Shown here: positions 6,247 through 12,133 of the stretch, one piece after another
Numbering within the stretch: the first letter of the stretch is position 1
How the letters are laid out: each line of letters begins with the position of its first letter
Assembly (NCBI GenBank): GCA_964630705.1
Contig: CAZVZH010000134.1
Span: 1 to 12,133 of the forward strand
Direction: 5' to 3'
From: M3007 sp964630705
GTDB lineage: Bacteria > Bacteroidota > Bacteroidia > Chitinophagales > Saprospiraceae
DNA: 12,133 nucleotides
Position numbers and translations under genes: made by a program
Notes under the pieces: model-generated
Seen by the model: the letters and a program-made list of their open reading frames with translations, nothing else
What the model was told of the DNA's origin: nothing
The model's database searches: none

Positions 6247-7656
6247 TCAATGGTGGTGCAAGGTAACGGCAGTTGGTGAAATGCCGGCATCCAGGGGCTT
6301 CAGTTGGTTGAGGTGCACCCGCCGCGAAAACACCAGATCGCCGCCGGCCAACAACCGGATGGCGTACAGGCAGTTTTCCCAGTCGGCGTAGGGGATGCGG
6401 TTGTCGGCGGCTTGCAAAGGGTGGTGAAGCGAACGGTAGTGGCAATAATCGCGCACCTCCAGCAAGGGTTCGCGCAAGCGCGCGTCGACGCGCACCACCA
6501 GTTCCCGCGCCGGCTCGTCGAGGCGGAAGTCGATAAAATCGCCCGTCACGCCATGGTGGTGCTCGGGGTCGGCGCCAAACAGCCAGCCCAGCGCGTGTTC
6601 GAACTCTCTTGCCCAAAACCACTCGGAATGCGCGCCGTCAGAATGCAAGTCGTAGTGCAGGTTTTCGTCGGCATGGCCGGCCGCGAGCAAGGTTTCATAC
6701 AAATCCAGCAAATCGCCGACCATAGAGGCGCTTTCCTGCTGGCCAGCCATCAGCAAAATCCGCAGCGGCCCGGCCGTCCATTTTTTCGCAGCCAGCTCGA
6801 ACACCGCCGGCGAAAACCACAGGGAGGGTGAAAAAACGCCGGCCATACCAAACAGGTCGGGCCGCGTCAGCGCCGCGTACAAGGCAAACAAACCGCCCAT
6901 GCTGCTGCCCATGACTCCCGTGTGCGCGCGGCCGGGCAGGGTGCGCAAATGGCGGTCGACCAAAGGCTTGAGCGTGTCGGCGATAAAATCGAGGTAGGCC
7001 GCCGCTTGCCCGCCGCCATGCTCAGGATGCGTCCAGGCCGCGTACTCGTCGATGCGGCGCTCGCCCCCGTTTTCAATGCCGATCAGGATGGGTTGAATGT
7101 GCTCGTCGGCGCCGGGTTGCCGCAGAAACAAGCGGTTGAGCGCCCGGTCGATCCCCCAGGAACCGAAACGGGCCTCCGGGTTGTCGAACAGGTTTTGCCC
7201 GTCTTGCATGTATACCACCGGATAGTGCCGGCTACCCGTCCAGTAGTCGGGCGGTAAACAAGCCCAAATGCGGCGCGTGCGGCCCAGCTGGGGCATGTAC
7301 AGCCCCGGGTGCAGGAGCAGGATGTTGCCGGCCTGAGCGTTGGGCGGCAGGTCGGCCCACGATTCCACGCGCAGCCAAAGATCGTTTTTGGCGCCTCCGG
7401 TTTTGTACAGGCGGTTGGGCCGCTCCTGGCCGGCACTGTCGCCCTCAGCCGCCGGCCAGCGGCCCCGCGTGACTTTAAACTCCAGCTGTTCCAGCCCGGT
7501 TTCAAAACGAATGCCCAACGAGCCGTCGCCGTTCGCCTGAAATTGAAAACGGGGGTCGTCGGGTTGCCAACCGTTGAAATTTCCGGCCAGGAATAAGGGC
7601 TCCCCCGGGGGGGTGTTGGGCGGCAGGGCCTGAAGGTGTACGTGGATCGTTTTCAT
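6247..7656 (-). CDS. Esterase of the esterase D / enterochelin esterase-like family with N-terminal carbohydrate-binding-like domain
   Basis: A 469-residue alpha/beta hydrolase with three parts. Residues about 15-95 resemble a glycogen-binding (CBM48/E-set) beta-sandwich: PLFLAGNFNGWQPDDPRFQF. Residues about 105-365 are the PF00756 hydrolase core, with YPVVYMQDGQNLFD, the nucleophile motif GSSMGG (Ser252), a likely acid at E308 (LLMAGQQES) and the catalytic His at 343 (DGAHSEWFW). Residues about 368-469 form an extra, strand-rich tail without a recognised domain. No signal peptide is seen, so it appears cytosolic. Family members cleave siderophore, acyl or phenolic esters; the substrate here is not evident. 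The ATG at 7656 lies 11 bases after the stop of the Cys-motif protein gene, and the stop is two bases before the regulator's ATG. Longer upstream frames only overlap the neighbouring gene. Confidence 0.87.
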   Translation of the reverse strand: MKTIHVHLQALPPNTPPGEPLFLAGNFNGWQPDDPRFQFQANGDGSLGIRFETGLEQLEFKVTRGRWPAAEGDSAGQERPNRLYKTGGAKNDLWLRVESWADLPPNAQAGNILLLHPGLYMPQLGRTRRIWACLPPDYWTGSRHYPVVYMQDGQNLFDNPEARFGSWGIDRALNRLFLRQPGADEHIQPILIGIENGGERRIDEYAAWTHPEHGGGQAAAYLDFIADTLKPLVDRHLRTLPGRAHTGVMGSSMGGLFALYAALTRPDLFGMAGVFSPSLWFSPAVFELAAKKWTAGPLRILLMAGQQESASMVGDLLDLYETLLAAGHADENLHYDLHSDGAHSEWFWAREFEHALGWLFGADPEHHHGVTGDFIDFRLDEPARELVVRVDARLREPLLEVRDYCHYRSLHHPLQAADNRIPYADWENCLYAIRLLAGGDLVFSRRVHLNQLKPLDAGISPTAVTLHHH

Positions 7657-7667
7657 TTTTGTAAAAC

Positions 7668-8471
7668 TTATTGACACATTGGGCCGGGCTGCAAGAGCAA
7701 AGGATCGATGCGGCGCAGCGAAGCGGGATCGGCGTACAACAGCAGCCAGTCGGCCCGCTGCTCCAAACGGCCGCAGAGTTCCACGGCGTCGGCGGCATAG
7801 TTTTGTAAAAGACTGTTGAGCGGCGCGCCGTCGGGGCCAACCACCAGGTAATACTGGCTGTCGCCCACCGCATTGCGCACCCGCAATACCGGCGGGATGC
7901 CGCCGGCTATGCAGCGCGCAGCACAGTCGCGGTGCGGTTTTCCAAAGCCCGGCTGCATCACGCCGAGCAGGCATTTGGGATCGGTCAGTTCGCCGCGCAG
8001 CTGCACGCGGCCTAAATCGGCGGTCGTAACTGCCGGTACTGTTGCGGCGCCGATAGGCTGAATGCGTTCCGCTTCCAGGGCAGTTTTTCCATCGTGGTAA
8101 ATCAAAAATCCGGATACCCGTACCGGCAAATCGCGGGCCTGCGCCGGCAAGCCTGTCGTTGTAGCGGTGGTAAAGCCGAATTTGCCCGGCGCTACCAACA
8201 AAATGTTCTGCAGCAAGGGGCGCCCCTGCGCGTCGCGGCCGTTTTCCAGGCTTAGAAAGGGCGCCGGAGCGGTGTTCAGCCGGCCTTCGAGGGTGGTCGT
8301 TTTGCCGTATTCGAACACCGCGTTGGAAAAGCCGCGCTGAAAAATAGCCAGCAGCGCCACTACCGCCGGTATCAGAAAGGCCAAACACAACAAGTAGCGG
8401 CGTATCGCCCGGACAAAACCCGGGGGCGCTTCGGCCTGCCAGCCGATGTAGAATTCGTTGTTTGGTTGCAT
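7668..8471 (-). CDS. Uncharacterised membrane-anchored protein with Cys/His cluster, part of Rieske gene cluster
   Basis: A 267-residue protein of no named family known to me. It opens NNEFYIGWQAEAPPGF, then one transmembrane helix at about 26-44, so most of the protein (46-267) should lie on the periplasmic side. Two strand-rich segments follow. The striking part is residues 166-195: KCLLGVMQPGFGKPH, then RDCAARCIAGGIPP, giving C167, H180, C183 and C187 within 21 residues; these could bind metal or heme, although there is no CXXCH. Further cysteines lie at 233 and 266. I recall proteins with the same EFYIG start and KC-x-LG-x-M-x-PG motif next to Rieske proteins in other phyla, so this looks like a conserved, uncharacterised partner. 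The ATG at 8471 is chosen because the N-terminal motif starts there. A hairpin separates it from the Rieske gene. Confidence 0.78.
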   Translation of the reverse strand: MQPNNEFYIGWQAEAPPGFVRAIRRYLLCLAFLIPAVVALLAIFQRGFSNAVFEYGKTTTLEGRLNTAPAPFLSLENGRDAQGRPLLQNILLVAPGKFGFTTATTTGLPAQARDLPVRVSGFLIYHDGKTALEAERIQPIGAATVPAVTTADLGRVQLRGELTDPKCLLGVMQPGFGKPHRDCAARCIAGGIPPVLRVRNAVGDSQYYLVVGPDGAPLNSLLQNYAADAVELCGRLEQRADWLLLYADPASLRRIDPLLLQPGPMCQ

Positions 8472-8514
8472 GGTTGTTGATGGTTTTCCAGCACTCCGAA
8501 GTCCAATTTGAAAA

Positions 8515-8530
8515 GTTCGGGTTCCCGAAC
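8515..8530 (-). terminator. Perfect inverted repeat with T tail after the Rieske gene (terminator or attenuator)
   Basis: GTTCGGG, two bases, CCCGAAC: a perfect 7-bp inverted repeat. It starts 3 bases past the TAA stop of the Rieske gene, and on the minus strand is followed immediately by TTTTC. The stem is GC-rich but its natural loop is tight (two bases, or four if the last pair opens), and the T run is short, so it may end only part of the transcripts. No promoter-like box is visible before the next gene (8471), which favours partial read-through over full termination. A protein-binding dyad is the alternative. Confidence 0.5.
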
Positions 8531-8533
8531 CGC

Positions 8534-9589
8534 TTAAGTGTTTAGGTGCATGATCAATGCCGGAGGGCGCGGCGTGCCTTCGGGGTATGGCCGGGGATGC
8601 ACCCACACCCGGCTGCCCTCCAGCCGGACGTCGTAGGTGCATACTTTTTCGGTAAAGGGCGGCGGCGATTGGCCGTTTTCCGGCAGGTACTGATAGCCGT
8701 GCCAGGGGCAGGTGATACAGCCGTCTATAATTTTGCCTTCGCCCAGCGGACCGTTCTGGTGCTTGCACAAATTGTGTACGGCCGACAGTTTGCCGTCGTA
8801 TTTGAACAAGGCGATGTTTTGGTCGCCGATCATCAGCATTTTCGCCCGGTATTCGGGGATATCAGCCAGCTCGCAGGCGTACACAAAACCCTCGTCTGCC
8901 GGGCTGGCCACCCGCCGGGTGGCCCGGTCCGTTTTCGCCTGTTTCCAGGCCGCCGCCAGGTGCAGGCCCAGCAAGCCGAACATACCCAGGCCGACAAGCC
9001 CGATCAACACCGGCGATTTTTCCAACTGAATTACCCCCAGCATCACGTGCATGACCAACAGGCTGTAGGCGGCATACACGCTCATGTGCAAGCCTTTCCA
9101 AACCGGCGGACTCAGGTTTTTCAACCAAAAATCGTGGCTGGTGGCCGCCATCAGAAACAGGATAATCAAGGCGAAAAAACCCAGCGCCTGAAACGGGAAT
9201 CGCGCCAGCGAGCCGAACTGGGTGTTGGAGGCAAACAGCGACACCAAAGGATCGACGTTGCCCAGGCTGTGAAATTGTACCAGATTGAAAACCCCGTGCA
9301 CCAAAGCCACCAGAAACATGCTTACGCCCAGGTGCCGGCGGTTGTACAGCAGCGGTAAAAATTGCGGCCACAGCCGGCACATCGGCCCGATCGCCAGGAT
9401 CAGGTGCAGCATCAGAAAGGCCAGGGTGCCTGTGGCCCGGATAATGAGCGTTTCGGCCGTCACCTGCGGGTGCAACAGCAGGTTGGCCGCTGCAAACAGC
9501 AGCAAATAGCCGCCCGCAAACGTCAGGATCAGACGGTCGTATAGTTTTTTATGTGGGGTCCAGTGGACGGGATCGTAGCGCAGCGACAT
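8534..9589 (-). CDS. Membrane heme-Rieske fusion: ferric reductase-like domain plus Rieske [2Fe-2S] domain
   Basis: A 351-residue inner-membrane electron-transfer protein. Residues about 20-215 hold six hydrophobic helices of the ferric-reductase-like/MsrQ type, with LYNRRHLGVSMFLVALVHGV (81-100) close to the RR-x-LG motif of MsrQ. Histidines H62, H98, H168 and H181 lie within or at the ends of helices and could ligate two b hemes. Residues about 235-335 form a Rieske domain: CKH (275-277), 16 residues, then CPWH (294-297), a complete C-x-H...C-x-x-H cluster. The CPWH and the absence of the extra disulfide cysteines of bc1 Rieske proteins point to the ferredoxin/dioxygenase type. The fusion suggests electrons pass between a soluble Rieske centre and transmembrane hemes; donor and acceptor are unknown. 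It follows the two-helix protein gene by 21 bases. Confidence 0.88.
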   Translation of the reverse strand: MSLRYDPVHWTPHKKLYDRLILTFAGGYLLLFAAANLLLHPQVTAETLIIRATGTLAFLMLHLILAIGPMCRLWPQFLPLLYNRRHLGVSMFLVALVHGVFNLVQFHSLGNVDPLVSLFASNTQFGSLARFPFQALGFFALIILFLMAATSHDFWLKNLSPPVWKGLHMSVYAAYSLLVMHVMLGVIQLEKSPVLIGLVGLGMFGLLGLHLAAAWKQAKTDRATRRVASPADEGFVYACELADIPEYRAKMLMIGDQNIALFKYDGKLSAVHNLCKHQNGPLGEGKIIDGCITCPWHGYQYLPENGQSPPPFTEKVCTYDVRLEGSRVWVHPRPYPEGTPRPPALIMHLNT

Positions 9590-9610
9590 GGTTTGGTCAG
9601 TTTATCTTTT

Positions 9611-10249
9611 TTACAGCCGTACGCGATAGCGCGTGCGGCCCAGCAGCCGGTCGTCGACGCGGAGCTTCAGGGGGCGGCCTTCGGCTGGCAGGCTGTCGAG
9701 CGCAAACCGCCAAACGCCCCGTGAGCCCAACAAGCCCAGCGCACGCTCGGGCGGCCCTTCGACCACCAGCGTAGCGTTGGCGGCGTCGAGCGGTTCGGTC
9801 AGCACCACTTCCACTTGCCCCCGGACGCCCTGCCCATCTTGCCGCAGCCGGAACAACAGCGGGCCGCTTTGGCCGCTGCGTACCAACACCGGCAAGGCCT
9901 CGGCTTGGGCCGGGCCGGCGGGGTCTTGCCACACCGGGCCGGGTATAACCCAAATGGCCGCCAACCAACCCGCCGGCAGCAACACAGCCAGGGCCAGCCA
10001 CCAGTAGGGATGAGCGGTTCTGGGGTTGGGGCGTGGCGGTACTTCCGCCTCCCCGCGCCGCCATTTTCGCCACAACAGCGGCCAAAACGCCGCGGCGCCC
10101 GGGAAAAACAAGGCGCGGGTTTTCCAGGAAAGCCCCTGGGCCATGGCATCGATTTTGTCGATGCCGCGCCACAGGAAAAAAGCGGCGAACACCACGCCGG
10201 CGAGCAGGTAGAGGTAAAAAAGATGAACGGCGAAGCGAATTGTTTCCAT
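9611..10249 (-). CDS. Uncharacterised two-helix membrane protein of the redox cluster
   Basis: A 212-residue protein without a named family known to me. Helix one spans about 7-27 (HLFYLYLLAGVVFAAFFLW) and helix two about 83-103 (WWLALAVLLPAGWLAAIWVI). Between them is a basic cytoplasmic loop containing WRGIDKIDAMAQGLSWKTR and FWPLLWRKWRR; this loop pattern is one I recall from small proteins near Rieske membrane genes elsewhere. The remaining residues (about 105-212) are strand-rich and probably periplasmic, with no cysteines and no heme motif. It is likely a scaffold or accessory subunit for the heme-Rieske protein encoded 21 bases downstream (inference from order only). The start ATG at 10249 lies 6 bases after the DUF1622 stop. 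Confidence 0.72.
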   Translation of the reverse strand: METIRFAVHLFYLYLLAGVVFAAFFLWRGIDKIDAMAQGLSWKTRALFFPGAAAFWPLLWRKWRRGEAEVPPRPNPRTAHPYWWLALAVLLPAGWLAAIWVIPGPVWQDPAGPAQAEALPVLVRSGQSGPLLFRLRQDGQGVRGQVEVVLTEPLDAANATLVVEGPPERALGLLGSRGVWRFALDSLPAEGRPLKLRVDDRLLGRTRYRVRL

Positions 10250-10255
10250 AGCGGG

Positions 10256-10603
10256 TCAGTGTCTTTGTTCGAGCTCCTTGCCCAGGAAAAAACCGATGGC
10301 GGTGCGCAGGCCGACGATGATCGCCAGGCTGATGAGTTCTTGCCAATCGGGGTGCAGCATCGAAGCCAGGATGTCGGAAACGATGTAAAAATCGAGTCCG
10401 AGCAAAATGTAATTGCCCACCAAAGGCCGCAAGGCTGCCAGGGTTTTCAGCTCGGGGTCGGGCAGTACAGTACGCCGCCATTCCTGCCATTCGTACAACA
10501 GAAAGCCCCACATGCCTTTGGCAAAACCCACGATCAGCACCAGGGCGCTGAGTAGTTCGATGCCATTGGAGAGGCGTTGCAGGAGGAGGTAGCGCAGGTC
10601 CAC
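10256..10603 (-). CDS. DUF1622 family membrane protein
   Basis: A 115-residue integral membrane protein matching the DUF1622 pattern (PF07784), a family of unknown function. Three helices are predicted: about 16-36, 63-82 and 89-107. Family features seen are ALRPLVGNYILLGLDFYIVSD and IVGLRTAIGFFLGKELEQ at the C-terminus. The start is GTG at 10603; the in-frame codon two positions earlier is the TGA stop of the dehydrogenase gene, so no upstream start is possible and the first ATG lies inside the conserved part. Only 3 bases separate the two genes, indicating translational coupling. Its place between a reductase and membrane redox genes gives no direct hint of function. Confidence 0.85.
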   Translation of the reverse strand: MDLRYLLLQRLSNGIELLSALVLIVGFAKGMWGFLLYEWQEWRRTVLPDPELKTLAALRPLVGNYILLGLDFYIVSDILASMLHPDWQELISLAIIVGLRTAIGFFLGKELEQRH

Positions 10604-10606
10604 GGC

Positions 10607-11305
10607 TCAGGCTTTGTGGTACAGTTTGATGACGGTTTCGCGCATGTTTTCGCCAGTTTCGCCGAGCAAAAAGGCGATGGTGTCGGCGGCTGTTTCAGGC
10701 GTCACCCATTCGCCGGCGTCGGCGTCGGGCAGGGCTGCGCGGTTTTGGGGAGTATCGAGCAGAGACGGCACGACCACGCTGGCGCGGATGTTTTTAAACT
10801 TACCCTGATCGTTGATGATTTCGGCCAGCCGGAAAAGCAGCGACTTCGACAGCGCGTAGGCCACCTGGTTTTTGCCTTCGGCAGGGTTGAAAGCCGGCCG
10901 GGCGCCGATGAACACGAACTGGCCGCGGCCTTTGCGCTCAAATAATTCCAGCAGCGGCCGCGCAATATTGTAAGCCGTGAAAAAATTGAGCTGCAGCATT
11001 TTGTTGAGCTCGTGCAAGGTCGTTTCGGCCATGCTGCCCGGCTGCCAGCCGCCGACGATGCAAATGGCGGTATCGAGGTCGGGGTCCTGGGCTGCCAGGT
11101 TTTTCACATACCCTTCCGACACCGTTTCGTCGGTCAGGTTGAGAAATTGGGTGTGCAGCCGGTCGGAGTGGTCCGTGTCGGCAAATTGTTGGGAATTTTC
11201 CCCCAAACCCAGTGCGGCATACACGGTGTGGCCGTCGGCCAGAAAACGGCGCACGACCGCCCGGCCCATGTTTCCGGCAGCGCCGGTGACGATAATCGAT
11301 TTCAT
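10607..11305 (-). CDS. Short-chain dehydrogenase, dihydropteridine reductase-like
   Basis: A 232-residue soluble Rossmann-fold oxidoreductase. The nucleotide motif TGAAGNMG lies at 7-14 and the catalytic pair Y150-x-x-x-K154 is present (YALSK). The usual catalytic Ser region reads FIGARPAF, with Gly/Ala instead of Ser. Several features match animal quinonoid dihydropteridine reductase more than ordinary SDRs, judged by eye: VGGW (84-87) after the fourth strand, GARPAF before Tyr, and the SLLDTPQNRAALPDAD segment (181-196) followed by a W. This suggests an NAD(P)H-dependent reduction of a pterin or quinonoid compound, but the substrate is inferred. It is the first gene of the seven-gene unit, preceded by a 73-bp region dense in dyads, and is 3 bases upstream of the DUF1622 gene. 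A generic SDR role is the alternative. Confidence 0.88.
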   Translation of the reverse strand: MKSIIVTGAAGNMGRAVVRRFLADGHTVYAALGLGENSQQFADTDHSDRLHTQFLNLTDETVSEGYVKNLAAQDPDLDTAICIVGGWQPGSMAETTLHELNKMLQLNFFTAYNIARPLLELFERKGRGQFVFIGARPAFNPAEGKNQVAYALSKSLLFRLAEIINDQGKFKNIRASVVVPSLLDTPQNRAALPDADAGEWVTPETAADTIAFLLGETGENMRETVIKLYHKA

Positions 11306-11324
11306 TGATCTGTTTTTTACGGTA

Positions 11325-11353
11325 CAAAAATGCGGGTGTTCCCGGCGGGAAAA
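11325..11353 (-). promoter_or_regulatory. Candidate promoter of the seven-gene redox unit
   Basis: Minus-strand TTTT (11353-11350), 17 bases, then CATTTTTG (11332-11325), seven of eight matches to the TAnnTTTG -7 box. The -33 element is three of four and the spacing slightly short. The predicted start of transcription would be near 11319, giving a leader of about 14 bases before the ATG at 11305. It lies in the only sizeable gap upstream of the unit. Confidence 0.42.
11339..11351. promoter_or_regulatory. 13-bp inverted repeat in the promoter spacer
   Basis: TTCCCG, one base, CGGGAA: two perfect 6-base arms lying between the candidate -33 and -7 elements. A protein bound here would block RNA polymerase, so it could be a repressor site. 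Alternatively it is a weak hairpin (TTCCC stem, three-base loop) ending the aquaporin transcript, though the nearest T run lies 8 bases further on. Confidence 0.35.
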
Positions 11354-11372
11354 GTTTACCCAGGTAACATTT
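11351..11372. promoter_or_regulatory. 22-bp dyad, candidate Crp/Fnr-type operator
   Basis: The core is TTACCCAGGTAA (11356-11367), with arms TTACC and GGTAA exact. Extending to 22 bp, eight of ten positions pair, with outer AAA and TTT also matching. Size and symmetry fit the Crp/Fnr family. The centre is about 42 bases upstream of the predicted transcription start, the position used by activators that touch RNA polymerase next to the -33 element (class II). The last gene of the unit encodes such a regulator. That it binds here is inference. Confidence 0.45.
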
Positions 11373-11378
11373 GAAAAA

Positions 11379-12122
11379 TTATCCGTGCAGGCTGCACCGG
11401 AAATTCGGGTTGCTGCAAATCCAGATTTTCCAGCAGGCCGCCGCGCCCAACATGCCCAGCAGCGGCGCGCAGAGGTAAATCCAAAAATACATAAAATTCC
11501 CGGCGGCCACGGCCGAAGCCAGGCTTCGGGCCGGATTCATCGAAACGCCAGAAAAGGGGTCTTCGAACACGATGTAGAGCAGGAGCAGGCTGCCGGCAAA
11601 AACGCCCGTCCAGGGGGCTGTGCGCGCATCGTTGCTGGAGTACAACACCGCCAGGAGCAAGGCGAACGAAATGACTACTTCGGCCGCGAACGCCGCAACC
11701 ACACCCGCCTGTCCCGGCAAGGTTTGCACGTAGTTGACCTGCGGCGCGCCGGCAAAATCCGGAAAAGCCGCTTTGAACAACAGCATAGCTGCCGCGCCGC
11801 CCAGGCACTGCGCCAGGATGTACCAGGCGGCGTCGGCGCGGCTGATTTTTTTCAAAAACAAAAAGGCCAGGGTCAGCGCCGGATTCATGTGCGCCCCGGA
11901 ACGCCGTCCCCAGCCTGAATAGATCAGTCCTACCGCCGTCAAACCCATCGCCAGGCCCATCCAGCAGGGGCGGACGAGCGGGTCGGCCACCAGCGGCGCG
12001 CCGGCCGGCTCCCGGGGCAGGCCCAGCAAACCGGCAAAAAAGGTGGCCGACAGCATGAACATGCCCAGCGCCCAGGCCTCGATGAGGTAGAGCGGGTAGT
12101 TTGTTTTTAGTGTGCGGAACAT
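11379..12122 (-). CDS. Aquaporin / MIP family channel
   Basis: A 247-residue inner-membrane channel with six helices and both signature half-helices: SGAHMNPALTLA (NPA at 80-82) and SGVSMNPARSLAS (NPA at 196-198), with the conserved Arg199. Length is normal for the family. Aligned by eye to E. coli AqpZ, the aromatic/Arg filter positions F43, H174, T183 and R189 correspond here to M59, I184, V193 and R199. The missing Phe and His make a hydrophobic, non-classical filter, so neither strict water transport nor GlpF-like glycerol transport can be assumed; the solute is unknown. The ATG at 12122 leaves an intact first helix; only 11 bases of upstream sequence are in the window, so its promoter cannot be judged. 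It is 73 bases upstream of the redox unit and co-oriented. Confidence 0.9.
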   Translation of the reverse strand: MFRTLKTNYPLYLIEAWALGMFMLSATFFAGLLGLPREPAGAPLVADPLVRPCWMGLAMGLTAVGLIYSGWGRRSGAHMNPALTLAFLFLKKISRADAAWYILAQCLGGAAAMLLFKAAFPDFAGAPQVNYVQTLPGQAGVVAAFAAEVVISFALLLAVLYSSNDARTAPWTGVFAGSLLLLYIVFEDPFSGVSMNPARSLASAVAAGNFMYFWIYLCAPLLGMLGAAACWKIWICSNPNFRCSLHG

Positions 12123-12133
12123 TGGCTATTTTT

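Noticed and set aside
6245..6622. N-terminal extension of the Crp/Fnr protein
   Set aside because: The extra residues are Arg/Pro-rich, overlap the esterase gene and have no place in the family; the ATG at 6244 starts a normal-length protein two bases after the esterase stop.
7657..8388. N-terminal extension of the esterase by 244 codons
   Set aside because: It overlaps the Cys-motif membrane protein in another frame and reads as low-complexity; the carbohydrate-binding-like domain begins properly at the ATG at 7656.
8472..8768. N-terminal extension of the Cys-motif membrane protein
   Set aside because: It would run through the Rieske gene's 3' end, the hairpin and the 62-base gap, while the expected EFYIG start and transmembrane helix follow the ATG at 8471.
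9597..10511. Alternative minus-strand frame across the two-helix and DUF1622 genes
   Set aside because: It overlaps both in another frame, with Arg/Pro/Ala-rich sequence and no domain, whereas the two called genes have clear membrane helices and tight spacing.

Overview
The window is typical chromosomal DNA from a GC-rich member of the Bacteroidota, most likely of the Saprospiria (Lewinella/Haliscomenobacter) kind. Three things point there: a secreted protein ending in a type B sorting domain of the type IX secretion system (T9SS, a system confined to this phylum), promoter-like boxes of the TAnnTTTG type shortly before several start codons, and a general lack of Shine-Dalgarno sequences. The lineage below phylum level is inference. 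I count 12 protein genes, 11 on the minus strand and one small lipoprotein gene on the plus strand. No RNA genes, transposase genes or CRISPR arrays were seen, and no stretch above 300 bases lacks a gene.

Layout, left to right. Bases 1-90 hold two copies of a perfect 28-bp palindrome. Bases 91-2704 carry a probable two-gene unit: a di-heme c-type cytochrome of the reaction-centre-cytochrome type, then a large T9SS cargo protein. Bases 2748-3587 encode a voltage-gated K+ channel with a C-terminal zinc ribbon. Bases 3706-4059 encode a small plus-strand lipoprotein that ends four bases from the end of a single-chain L-serine dehydratase (4064-5485).

Bases 5567-11305 are the most interesting part: seven closely spaced minus-strand genes. 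In transcription order they are a dihydropteridine-reductase-like short-chain dehydrogenase, a DUF1622 membrane protein, an uncharacterised two-helix membrane protein, a fusion of a ferric-reductase-like heme membrane domain with a Rieske [2Fe-2S] domain, a membrane-anchored protein with a conserved-looking Cys/His cluster, an esterase, and a Crp/Fnr-type regulator. Gaps are 3, 6, 21, 62, 11 and 2 bases. The 62-base gap holds a hairpin followed by T residues that may attenuate transcription. I read this as a membrane redox module with its own regulator; its substrate is unknown. The 73-bp region before the first gene carries a 22-bp dyad placed about 42 bases before a predicted transcription start, the classic position for a Crp/Fnr activator, so the last gene may control its own operon.

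Bases 11379-12122 encode an aquaporin-family channel whose predicted selectivity filter is unusually hydrophobic.
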